Assembly (NCBI GenBank): GCA_963783095.1
Contig: CAWAMR010000014.1
Location: 62,001 to 126,000, forward strand
Direction: 5' to 3'
Origin: CAWAMR01 sp963783095
Lineage (GTDB): Bacteria; Planctomycetota; Planctomycetia; Gemmatales; Gemmataceae
DNA length: 64,000 nt
Shown: positions 45,646-55,172 of the stretch, piece by piece
Numbering within the stretch: position 1 is the first letter of the stretch
Layout of the letters: every line of letters starts with the position of its first letter
Notes under the pieces: model-generated
What the model was told of the DNA's origin: nothing
The model's input: only the letters and a program-made list of their open reading frames with translations
Database searches by the model: none
Position numbers and translations under genes: made by a program

Positions 45646-47622
45646 CTCAAGAGTGAACCAGAACCGTTCCTGATTCGGGTTTTCCGTTTGCTTCGGGATC
45701 CGGTCGTTCGATGCCCAAAAGTTTCTCGACTTCCTCCCGGTCCAACTCCTCCTGAAGGAGTAAGGCTTCGACGAGTTTTTCCAACTCATTGCGGTGTTCC
45801 ACGATCAAGTCGTAGGCGCCTGATCTGCTTCTCGAAGTATGCGCTGGACTTCGGTGTCAATGAGGCTGGCGGTTCCGTCGGAGAAATCCCGCGACTCGTG
45901 AATCTCTTTGCCCAGGAAGACGTGTTCCTCACCCGCCCGGTAGGCAACCGGCCCGAGCCGATCGCTCATCCCAAACTGGGTGACCATCATCCTGGCCAGC
46001 CGAGTGGCGTACTTCAAATCCTGACTTGCACCTGAATTCGCTTCACCAAACATCAAACGATCTGCTGCTCGACCACCCATCGCCACTACCAGGTCGGCAT
46101 ATAATTCGGATTCACTATTCAAGAGTTTGTCCTCATCGGGTTGCATCCAAGTCACTCCACCTGCTGATCCCCGGGGAATGATCGACACCTTCAAAAGCGG
46201 ATGTGCTTGCTTCTGGTAAATCGCACACAAGGCATGCCCTGCCTCATGATAAGCCGTGTGCCGTTTTTCTGCCTCCGAAAAGCGTTCTTCCCGTTTCAAC
46301 CCCATACAGATGCGGTCATAAGCAGTCTCGAATTCTTGTTGATCGATGCGATTCTTGCCTTCGCGGGCGGCCAAAATCGCGGCTTCATTGGCAAGATTGC
46401 GCAAATCGGCACCGCTCATCCCAATGGCCCGTCGGGCCACGCGTTCGAGATCGACATTATCGCCCAGCGGTTTATTCCTGACGTGAACTTTGAGAATGGC
46501 GATTCGGCCTTGCCAGGTTGGACGTGCAACGGTGATTTGGCGATCGAATCGTCCCGGGCGCAGGAGTGCCGCGTCGAGAACGTCGGGTCGATTCGTGGCC
46601 GCGATCACGATGACGGTCTCGGTGATCTGGAAGCCATCCATCTCGCTCAGAATCTGATTGAGGGTTTGCTCACGCTCATCCGAACCGCCGCCGACCCCAG
46701 CTCCACGCATACGCCCGACCGCATCGATTTCATCGATGAAAATCAAGCAGGGAGACGTTTCTTTGGCCGTGCGGAAGAGATCGCGCACGCGCGTTGCACC
46801 CACGCCGACAAACATCTGAATGAATTCAGACCCGTTGATGCTGTAAAACGGAACTCCGGCTTCGCCGGCCACGGCACGTGCCAGCAGCGTTTTTCCGGTC
46901 CCCGGCGGCCCAACCAGGAGAACACCTTTGGGGATCTGGGCACCCAGACGGAGGAATTTGTCGGGCGTCTTGAGGAAGTCCACCACTTCCTGGAGTTCCT
47001 TCTTCGCGTTCTCCATTCCGGCAACTTCGTCGAAGGTAGTTCGAGTTTTTCCTTTCTCGTACCGGCGTGCCGGGCTGCGCACGAAGTTGTTGTACCCACC
47101 CCCCATTGGATCGCGCATCCGAGGCAGGATGAAAAAGAAAAACAGCATGATGAGGACCATCGGGACCACGCCCCATACCAGTGGGCCAACCCATTGGCCC
47201 TGGTCTTCATCGATGTTGATTTGAACTTGCTTGGTTTTCCCGGAACTTTCGGGAGGATTGATTTTCGCATCCTTTTCGCGGATTTCCGAAAGGAAACTGT
47301 TTTGATTCTCGATATGGGGCAGGGTAACCGCGAATCGCCCACCCGGAAGTTTGAGTTCCTTGACGTACTCATTTTCGGGATCGCGCACTTCTCCTTGCAG
47401 CTTGGAGCCGCCGGAAATCGTCAACTTGGCAATTTGCCCTTTGTCCGCGAGAGACATGAACTTGTCGAAACTGATGTTCTTGTGGCTGGGAACAAGGTAT
47501 TGAAACACGAACAGAACCACGAGCAACAAAGCACCGAGAATGAGTGCGACGACAAGTACAGGGCTTGCCTTACGATTGGGACTCGATCCATCGGAAGGGC
47601 GTGGGATCCCGGTTGGGGGCAT
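45646..47622 (-). CDS. ftsH: ATP-dependent zinc metalloprotease FtsH, frameshifted near the end
   Basis: ATG 47622. Two membrane helices at residues 21-44 and 146-166 flank the periplasmic loop. Walker A GPPGTGKT 238-245, Walker B FIDEID 295-300, zinc site HEAGH 459-463, and pore-loop MFVGVGA. The frame runs to 45805, where a stop cuts off the last helix; reading one base over, YDLIVEHRNELEKLVEALLL and EELDREEVEKLLGIERP continue to a stop at 45646, so the true C-terminus needs one indel corrected near 45817. It degrades misfolded membrane and soluble proteins. Confidence 0.93.
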
Positions 47623-47680
47623 TGGCAGTCTCGAGGTTCAACGGGCAATTAATTATAGCAGCCTGATCCACCCGCATTGA

Positions 47681-50600
47681 TTATGATGGATTTTCACTTT
47701 GAGTCATCTCGGGTGCTACCTGAGGCGAGGAGTCAGATTCCACGGGCTTGGCTTGTTCGACTGGCGGCGTATCGCTTGTCGTCTGCACAGGAGCCGGCGT
47801 TTCCTTGGGAGGTTCCGGGGGTGTTTCACGGGCCTTGAAGAATGCTTCCAACTCGCCGAATGTATGCAACGGCGATGCGCCCTTGAGCGCATCGGATGAA
47901 AGTTTCGGCAACGGCTTCGGCTTGGCCGGCTTCTTCGGTGGCGGTGGAGGAGGCGGGGTAGGTGACCCACTTTCGGGCTGTCTGCCGGCAGGAGGACCGC
48001 CGCGATATGGAGGCCGAGGCCCACCTCCTCCCTGGCGGGGCGGACCTCCACGTTGTGGGGCTGCGCCGCCCCGGTGAGTCGGGGGACCTCCGCGTTGCGG
48101 AGCAGGACGATGCTGAGGTGGGCCATCCGCCGTTGGTGCCCGGTCCGCTCGCGGGGGGCGATCCGGCTGCGGACGACGTTCGCCCTGGGGGCGAATATCT
48201 CCCTGGGGACGTTCGGCCCGAGGCTCCGGTGGTCGGCGCTCCGGCGGTTCTGCTCGCTGCCTGGTGCGATCATCGTCAGCGATGCACGACGACGATCGCC
48301 TTCAACTTTGATGACCCAAACCGTCACAACATCGCCAACTGCCACGATTTCATAAGGGTTTTTAATATAGCGGTTGGCCATCTGGCTAATGTGAACCAGG
48401 CCCGTATCCTTCAAGCCAATGTCCACAAACGCTCCGAATGGAACCACGTTCAATACAGTCCCCTTCAACTCCATGCCCGGCAGCAGATCCTCCAGTTTCA
48501 GGATACCCTTCTTGAAGATCGGCGGTGGTCGGTCCTCTCGCGGGTCACGGCCTGGTCGGGCCAGATTATTGAGAATATCGCGAATGGTCGGTTCGCCGCA
48601 ATTCATGCGGGCACCGATCTCCGCCGGGTTCACTCCATTGAGTTTCTCTTGCAGTTCAGCCAAGCGAGCTTTATCCCGCAAATCACTTGGGGCGAAGCCG
48701 AGTTCGGAAAGAAGTTGTCGGGCAACCGGATAGCTTTCCGGGTGGATCCAGGTGTTGTCGAGCGGATCATCGGCCACCGGGATTTTGAGAAACCCTGCTG
48801 CCTGTGTAAAGCGAGCCTCGCCAACGCCAGGTACTTCCTTGATCTGGTCCCGGCTCCGGAATCCGCCGGTTTTCTGGCGATATTCCACCAGATCGCGCGC
48901 GACCAATTGATTGAGACCGGCAACGTGCCGCAGTAAAGGAACGCTGGCCGTGTTGAGATCGACTCCAACTTCGTTGACGCAGGACTCAATAACCGTTTCC
49001 AGCGATTCTTTGAGATTCTTGGCTTTGACATCGTGTTGATACAGACCCACACCCACGTGCTGCGGATCGATCTTCACTAACTCGGCGAGAGGATCCTGCA
49101 AACGGCGACCAATCGAAACGGTCCCACGAGTCATGGCGTCGTGATTGGGAAATTCTTCCTTGGCGATCGGGCTTGCCGAGTAGTCGCTTGCACCAGCCTC
49201 ATTCACGATGACATAGACAATGTCGGTGGAGACTGGGGGTAGCGACTCAAGCGCTGAGAGTGCTTGGACGACCGCTTGCGGGATCGCGGGGGCAACTTCT
49301 TCCTTGGGGACCGGGAGAGTCGGCTCTGCCGGAACCATTTCAGGCGCTGGTATGGCAACGGATTCCGTCGAAACAACGGCAGGGACATCCGTCGTTGTGG
49401 CTATCTCTGGAGTGGGAGCAATTTCGATTGCGGGAGGAGTAACGCTTACCGGCGGAACTGGCGGTGTGGCGGGTGCAGGTGGTAGCGGAGGAGGAGCGGG
49501 AGCGATTGTCCCTCCTTGTCGAGTTTCGAGATCGCCGATCAATTCGGAAACAAACTGCTCTGTTTCCCTGCAAGCGGTGCCGTTGCCAATTGCCAATACA
49601 CCAAGCTGATACTTGCGGAGCAATTGCTCAACCTTGATTTTTGCCTCATATCTGCGCATCTCTCCCGAGTGCGGAAAGACGACGAGATCTTCCAGCAGCG
49701 CGCCCTGCTCATCGAGTACGGCCAGTTTGCAGCCGCTCTTGAATCCCGGATCGACGGCCAGGACACGTTTATTCCGCAACGGGGGCTGCAACAGCAGGCT
49801 ACGCAGGTTGCGCGCGAAGATCGAGACGGCATTTTCCTGGGCATGTTCGGTCAGCTCGCGCCGAATCTCGCGTTCCAAACTGGGAAGCAGCAATCGTTCG
49901 AGTGCATCGTTAAGAATCTTTTTCGAGGAATTCTCGATGTGGATGATCCGCGAGCGCCAGATTCTGCGTTGCAGCATAGCGAATTCGAGCGGGCTCCCAT
50001 TCAAGTTTGACCTTCAGGATATTCTCGCGTTCGCCTCGATTGACCGCGAGAATGCGATGGGGCGGAATCTGTCGGATCGATTCGCGAAACGCGAAATAAT
50101 CCCGAAAATCTTTGCCCTGTTCATCGGAAACCCGCTCGACTTTGTTGGAGACCAGGGAACAAACATCCCACAAAGCGAAGCGCACAGCGCTCGAACATCG
50201 GCCATTTCGGAGAATTGTTCGGCGAGAATATGTCCGACGCCGGTCAAGATGTCATCGGGGGAGTTGAGTTGCTTTTCGGGATTGACCATCCCGGCCAGAA
50301 CTTCGGGCAGATTTCGCACCGCTTCATCGCGCTTCCAGACGGCTTCGGCGAGTGGTTCCAATCCCTTCTCGCGGGCCTCGGTGGCGAGCGTGCGTTTCTT
50401 GGGCTTGTAGGGCAAATACAGATCTTCAAGCCTTTTCGAGGTTTCTGCAATCTGAATTTCGTGCCGCAGCTGTTCGGTAAGTTTCCCCTGGTTTTCGATG
50501 CTCTTGAGCACGGTTAGCTTACGATCGGCCAGATGCCGGGATTCAACGATGCGATCGAGAATTCGTCGAATGACATCTTCATTCAATCCACCGGTGCGTT

Positions 50601-50754
50601 CCTTGCGATAGCGGGTGATGAATGGAACGGTGTTGCCTTCATCGAGCAACTGAACTACGTTCTCGACCTGCCCTTTACGAATCTGCAAATCCTGAGCAAT
50701 TCGGGAGAGATCCGAGATCGAGTGCGATCCATTTTGCGGCGGCGTAGTTTGCAT
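47681..50754 (-). CDS. tex: Tex-like S1 RNA-binding transcription accessory protein, frameshifted, with unusual insert
   Basis: ATG 50754 (MQTTPPQNGSHSISDLSRIA); a start further back to 50808 is possible but less like the family. Tex helices: GQVENVVQLLDEGNTVPFIT, RYRKERTGG. Shift near 50130 leads to FAFRESIRQIPPHRILAVNR, shift near 49935 to the YqgF domain VLAVDPGFKSGCKLAVLD. Then, in the same frame, a Pro/Ala/Thr-rich insert of about 100 residues (49225-49530) and VYVIVNEAGASDYSASPIA, VKIDPQHVGVGLYQHDV, helix-hairpin-helix (VDLNTASVPLLRHVAGLNQL), and S1 (LPGMELKGTVLNVVPFGAFV). After a shift near 48250 comes a long Pro/Arg/Gly-rich tail, ending at 47681. About 1,020 residues, larger than the usual near 770. 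Confidence 0.88.
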
Positions 50755-50999
50755 AAGCAAGACGATCCGTGGGAATGCGTAACTGCGCCGATGGTATTCC
50801 TGACCCAATCGGCACTGAGCGGGTGAAAATCATCTTACGTCGGTTTCGTCGCTACGTCCAAGCGTAGCACCAGAAAGCCGTAATTATTGAAATCCGGGAC
50901 CGTTCGGTTTTGAGTATTCGGTCACAATCCCATCGTCGATAACTGAAGACTGATAATCCAACACTGAACAGTCTTCCTATGAACTAATAACCTACCCGC

Positions 51000-51513
51000 A
51001 TGGACCTCACCAACTACATCCGCGATATTCCCGATTTCCCCAAACCGGGAATCCTGTTCAAAGACATCACACCGCTTCTGGCGGTCCCGTCAGCGTTTGC
51101 ATACGCAATTCGTCAATTGTGTGCTCACTACAGTACCAGCGAGTTTGACGCGATCGCTGCCGCCGAGGCCAGGGGATTTCTCATTGCCGCGCCGATGGCG
51201 CTGGAATTGGGAAAGCCGCTCATACCGCTTCGGAAACCGGGCAAGTTGCCCTATCGGACTTATAGCCTGAAATACGACCTCGAGTACGGCTCCGCGGAAC
51301 TCCAAATGCACGTAGACGGAATTCCGCCTGGCGCAAAAGGTGTTGTTGGTCGATGACCTACTGGCTACGGGCGGTACGATGCGGGCAGGTTGTTCGTTGA
51401 TCGAAAGTGCGGGCGGAGTGGTGGTGGGTTGTGGATTTCTCGTCGAATTGTCTTTCCTGGAGGCCCGGGAGAAATTGCGACCTTATGAGGTGTTTAGCTT
51501 GATTCGTTATTGA
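51000..51513 (+). CDS. apt: Adenine phosphoribosyltransferase, frameshifted
   Basis: ATG 51000: MDLTNYIRDIPDFPKPGILF then KDITPLLAVPSAF, typical of Apt; FDAIAAAEARGFLIAAPMAL and IPLRKPGKLPYRTYSLKYDL follow. After KGVVGR a stop occurs at 51354; one base shift in the A-run near 51335 restores KVLLVDDLLATGGTM, the PRPP-binding motif, and the end at 51513. 171 residues. It makes AMP from adenine and PRPP. It diverges from tex and is followed by a small gene three bases later, then hisI. Confidence 0.9.
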
Positions 51514-51515
51514 CC

Positions 51516-51800
51516 ATGATCTATCTCCACCTCAAATTGAAATGCTTGCACTGTGACTCCCTTATGGAGTGCTGGACTCAAATTGATGGCGAACCTCAGA
51601 AGGGTCAGTTCGTTACGGTTCACTGCCCCGAAGATGACAAGCCCTGGCGTATTGGGCTTGAGTGTCTCAAGCGCGTTGAGGAGCCTCCGCAAGGGGTACG
51701 ATTTCTCAAAGTCCAATCAAGAACGTTGACCACACAATTACCGGAACAGCCTCAAACAACGGAACAACATCACAAACGATGGTGGCAATTCTGGAGATAA
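51516..51800 (+). CDS. Hypothetical small protein with paired cysteines (94 aa)
   Basis: ATG 51516, two bases after the apt stop. MIYLHLKLKCLHCDSLMECW, a CxxC and a further Cys, then VTVHCPEDDKPWRIGLECLK. The Cys pairs could hold a zinc or iron. The C-terminus has Gln/Trp-rich residues (HHKRWWQFWR). Family not known. It lies within an apt-hisI-hisG run. Confidence 0.55.
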   Translation: MIYLHLKLKCLHCDSLMECWTQIDGEPQKGQFVTVHCPEDDKPWRIGLECLKRVEEPPQGVRFLKVQSRTLTTQLPEQPQTTEQHHKRWWQFWR

Positions 51801-51803
51801 TGG

Positions 51804-52175
51804 ATGATTGATTTCGAGAAAACGGGTGGGCTGATTCCTGCCATCGCTCAAGATGCCGATACGGGTGAAGTGCTGATGCTGGCCTGGATGAACCGTGAGG
51901 CATTTGAGGAAACGCTTCGCACCCGTCGGGCCTGCTACTTTAGCCGTAGCCGAAATAAGCTTTGGCGCAAGGGCGAAGAGAGCGGGAATGTCCAGGAACT
52001 CCGCGACGTGTATATTGATTGCGATGCGGATACCATCCTCTTGAAGGTCAAGCAGGTCGGCGGTGCTGCGTGCCACGAAGGTTTCGCTAGTTGCTTTTTC
52101 CGCAAGGTCGATGGCGATCAGTTGCAGGTCATCGGCGAACGGGTGTTCGATCCGAAAGTGGTTTACAAGAAGTGA
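51804..52175 (+). CDS. hisI: Phosphoribosyl-AMP cyclohydrolase
   Basis: ATG 51804, three bases after the previous gene. 123 aa: FEKTGGLIPAIAQDADTGEV, LMLAWMNREAFEETL, RRACYFSRSRNKLWRKGEES, ELRDVYIDCDADTILLKVKQ, GGAACHEGFASCFFRKV. The CDxD with Asp ligands for magnesium and the Cys residues of the zinc site are all in place. It opens the adenine ring of phosphoribosyl-AMP (third step of histidine synthesis). Single-domain form, without HisE. It is intact and followed by hisG. Confidence 0.95.
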   Translation: MIDFEKTGGLIPAIAQDADTGEVLMLAWMNREAFEETLRTRRACYFSRSRNKLWRKGEESGNVQELRDVYIDCDADTILLKVKQVGGAACHEGFASCFFRKVDGDQLQVIGERVFDPKVVYKK

Positions 52176-52200
52176 CATTTGCCGATCCAAGGAAGCATTC

Positions 52201-53084
52201 ATGTTGAAGTTGGGGCTCCCCGCCGGCAGTTTACAAGAGGCGACCGCCGATCTTTTTCGCAAGGCGGGTTTCGACATCACTTTTGCCGGTCGAAGCTATT
52301 ATCCCGTCATGGATGATCCGGAAATTCACTGTACTTTGATTCGCGCGCAAGAGATGCCGCGCTACATCGAGAACGGCTCCCTGGACTGCGGCCTGACTGG
52401 TCTCGATTGGATCATGGAGAACGATGTCAAAATCGTTGAACTGGCGGAACTGGTCTACAGTAAAGTGAGCCGACGACCGGTAAAATGGGTTCTCGCTGTT
52501 CCCAATGATTCGCTGATTCACAGTGTGAAAGATTTGCAGGGAAAACGGATTGCCACCGAGTTGGTCGAATTCACAAGGCGTTGGCTTACTTCACATGCAG
52601 TTGAGGCGAAAGTAGAATTTAGCTGGGCGCTACCGAAGTAAAGCCGCCCCGCTTCGCGGATGCCATCGTCGAAGTTACTGAAACAGGCAGTTCGCTTCGC
52701 GCCAACAATCTGCGGATCGTCGGCGAGCCGCTCTTGACGAGCACGCCCCGCTTCATCAGCAACGTGCAGGCCTTTGCCGATCCGTGGAAACGGCGGAAGA
52801 TGGAAGACCTGGTTTTGATGCTGCGCGGAGCCATGGCGGCGGAAGGCAAAGTCGGTCTCAAAATGAATGTCCGAAAGACCGATCGAGATCGGGTTTTGGC
52901 CGTGTTGAAGGAGCATCCCAAGACCTCACTGAACAGCCCGACCGTCTCGACATTGACCGACCCCGATTGGTTGGCGCTGGAAACGATCATTCCTGAAGAG
53001 ATTGTCCGACACATCATGCCGCAACTTTATCAGGCCGGCGCTCGCGGGATTGTGGAGTATCCGATCGACAAGATCATTGAATAA
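52201..53084 (+). CDS. hisG: ATP phosphoribosyltransferase (long form), frameshifted
   Basis: ATG 52201: MLKLGLPAGSLQEATADLFR, GFDITFAGRSYYPVMDDPEI, IENGSLDCGLTGLDWIMEND, KWVLAVPNDSLIHSVKDLQG. A stop appears after LPK near 52640; one base deletion near 52624 restores GATEVKPPRFADAIVEVTET, TGSSLRANNLRIV (PRPP motif) and the C-terminal ACT-like regulatory domain to DKIIE. The long form with the regulatory domain is expected to be feedback-inhibited by histidine. First step of histidine synthesis. Located next to hisI; no other his genes are in the window. Confidence 0.93.
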
Positions 53085-53125
53085 TGAGGCGAAATATCAA
53101 TTCATCACTCTGAGTGAACTAGCCC

Positions 53126-53254
53126 CATCGTTTGCCGTTCCGCGGCCTTAACCTCCTCGGTCGGTGATTCCGATAACACAAAGCGCTCTGCTGGGGGTAG
53201 CGCAACGCCGCGGAGCGGCAAGAGAAGACGTTCGCCGCGGAGCGGCAAACGATG
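53126..53254. repeat. Inverted repeat with a direct copy
   Basis: CATCGTTTGCCGTTCCGCGGC (one base off) at 53126-53146 pairs with 53234-53254; a direct copy of part of the right arm (GCCGCGGAGCGGCAA) sits at 53207-53221. Located between hisG and the zinc-ribbon gene. Likely a dispersed palindromic repeat. Confidence 0.65.
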
Positions 53255-53276
53255 AGGCAAAGGGTACTGTAGAACC

Positions 53277-54131
53277 ATGTACATCGTCGCTGTCTGCTTG
53301 AATTGCCATCAATCGATCCAGGTCGCGGAAAGTTCCGTGGGCAAGACGGTTGAGTGCCCGTTGTGCAGACAACCTACGCTCGCAACCCCTTCCGAAGCCA
53401 CGCTGCCCGTAGCTCGAGAACTTCCGCCTCAACAGGAAATCCTTTCGCTCGATGATGCGCCCCAGTTGCCGCCCAAAAGGGAAGCATTTGCCGAACCGGA
53501 TTTGCCCGACAAGAAACAGACTCGAGAATTCTCGACACCGATTATTGTGGCATTTAGTCTTGCCCTCACGGTCGTGGTCATGGCAATAATCCTGGCCGCT
53601 TATGCTATCTGGCATAGATGGGAACGCTTTTCTCCACCGGGCGGCGATTGTAGTGTCATGTTGCCGGGCACGCCCAAGGAAGAAGATGTTCCCGCAGTTG
53701 GGTATGCAAATTTGGGAGGGAAGCGCTATGTCGTGTCGTGGAAATCGTCGTCGAACAAGCCCGGTGGCAATCGCGAAAATGACAAAGCGGAAGTATCGAT
53801 AGGCTGGATCGATTTGGATTCCGAGAAATTAAAAGGCGTGCAGTTCGATCAAATCGCCATCCCGGTTCGCGTGCGGGAAGCTGAACGACTTGGAGGGAAA
53901 GTAAGACTTGGATCGACGGTTGGATTTATCGCCCACGGAAAAAAGTATGAAGCAGAAGAATACATCATCGAATCCGATATTGGCATTGCAATTCTTCGAC
54001 TTTACATCCAGGTCGGCGATCCGCGAAAGAGGATGTACTTCCTTGTTGCAAAAGGTCCCGATCTCGATCCAAAGGCCGGATGGGTCTTGAGGTTCTTCAA
54101 TTCTTTTGACCCGCTTCCGTTCTCCGAATGA
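53277..54131 (+). CDS. Zinc-ribbon/TM protein of planctomycete type (284 aa)
   Basis: ATG 53277. MYIVAVCLNCHQSIQVAESS, VECPLCRQP gives a CxxC-x-CxxC zinc ribbon at the N-terminus; a Pro-rich linker follows; one membrane helix at about residues 90-112 (VAFSLALTVVVMAIILAAYA); then an exported domain starting at PGGDCSVMLPGTPKEEDVPA and ending with strands such as GIAILRLYIQVGDPRKRMYF. This architecture recurs in planctomycetes, but the function is unknown. The frame is intact. Confidence 0.75.
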   Translation: MYIVAVCLNCHQSIQVAESSVGKTVECPLCRQPTLATPSEATLPVARELPPQQEILSLDDAPQLPPKREAFAEPDLPDKKQTREFSTPIIVAFSLALTVVVMAIILAAYAIWHRWERFSPPGGDCSVMLPGTPKEEDVPAVGYANLGGKRYVVSWKSSSNKPGGNRENDKAEVSIGWIDLDSEKLKGVQFDQIAIPVRVREAERLGGKVRLGSTVGFIAHGKKYEAEEYIIESDIGIAILRLYIQVGDPRKRMYFLVAKGPDLDPKAGWVLRFFNSFDPLPFSE

Positions 54132-54187
54132 CCTTACAAATCACAAGCGCGGCGAAAGCTGACGTATTCCGTCTGTCGGGAATCGCG

Positions 54188-54326
54188 GCCTCGCCTTCGG
54201 CATTGGCTGGATCCTCGCTTGCGCGTCGGGTTATCAATCGTTACACCGTACTCAGAAAAGGCAAAACCGAAGCTTCTCGATAACCCGACGCGCAAGCGAG
54301 GATCCAGCCAATGCCGAAGGCGAGGC
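54188..54326. repeat. Perfect 48-bp inverted repeat
   Basis: 54188-54235 and 54279-54326 are exact reverse complements over 48 bases, with a 43-base loop. The arm contains GCATTGGCTGGATCCTCGCT. It lies between the zinc-ribbon gene and leuD, which converge. It is too long for a simple terminator and looks like a mobile palindrome or a MITE-like element. Confidence 0.85.
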
Positions 54327-54368
54327 TGGGCCGTCAATTGCGCGACCTGTCAACGAGACTACTCGCGG

Positions 54369-54926
54369 TCAGAACATCCCTGCTTTTTTGGCGTAGGGAA
54401 ACAATCCGCCTGCCTCTATGATCGGCATCACTTCGCCCAAGTCGTGCAAGGGAAAGTTCTCCTTCGTGGTCAAATTCAGAAGCACTTTATTGGGGATGTC
54501 GATCGTCAATTCATCGCCGGTGCAAATCGCGTCAATAAGCCGAACCTTGCTTTCGACCGGAATGAGATAGCCTCCGTTGACGGAATTGCGGTAAAAAATC
54601 CGGGCGTAGAACTCTGCCACCATGGCGGTGATGCCCGCCGCCGCCAGTGCGATCGGAGCATGTTCGCGCGAGGAACCACAACCGAAATTCTTCCCGCCGA
54701 CGATTATCTTGTAGGGCGAAATGAATTCATCGTCGGTATGGAAGCCCATGTGCCCTTTCGGCAAACCCATCTGGGCCGCGGGAACGCCGGAGAGAGCATA
54801 TTTCCCGAACATCCTGTATTCGGCGGGAATTGAGGGATTGTACGTCAAATAATGGGCGGGAATGATCTGGTCGGTGTCGACGTTGTCGCCCAGAACGAAC
54901 GCTTTGCCGGTGATAATCTTTTCCAT
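54369..54926 (-). CDS. leuD: 3-isopropylmalate dehydratase small subunit
   Basis: The ATG at 54926 gives MEKIITGKAFVLGDNVDTDQ, better than the frame's first start at 54944. DTDQIIPAHYL, then GGKNFGCGSSREHAPIALAA (the small-subunit swivel motif with the CGSSREHAP signature). 185 aa, intact, in the range of archaeal-type LeuD. It pairs with LeuC to isomerise 2- to 3-isopropylmalate in leucine synthesis; leuC is not adjacent on either side. It diverges from the DUF1570-like gene. Confidence 0.93.
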   Translation of the reverse strand: MEKIITGKAFVLGDNVDTDQIIPAHYLTYNPSIPAEYRMFGKYALSGVPAAQMGLPKGHMGFHTDDEFISPYKIIVGGKNFGCGSSREHAPIALAAAGITAMVAEFYARIFYRNSVNGGYLIPVESKVRLIDAICTGDELTIDIPNKVLLNLTTKENFPLHDLGEVMPIIEAGGLFPYAKKAGMF

Positions 54927-55172
54927 GGACGGACCAAGCTCCAACAGGATCGGTTAAGTGGGTGTTTTATCGAATGAAGAATTGGCCGACAGACGAGAGC
55001 GAAGATTTGAGGCAGGAAAGTACCGTTTTATAATTTTGTTCACCGATTCATTGGTTAATTATGTTTGCGCTTTCGACACTTTCCTGTTGCAACCGGCGCT
55101 CCGAATCGAGAAAATCATTACTAATCGACTTTCACTTTTTGTTCTGCGATGATCGCAGAAAGGTAGACAGCC

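Noticed and set aside
46201..47652. 483-codon plus-strand frame opposite ftsH
   Set aside because: FtsH motifs are unambiguous on the minus strand; the plus frame mirrors them and has no ribosome-binding site or family features.
47962..48936. 324-codon plus-strand frame opposite tex
   Set aside because: It lies antisense to the Tex S1 and helix-hairpin-helix parts, which are well recognised.
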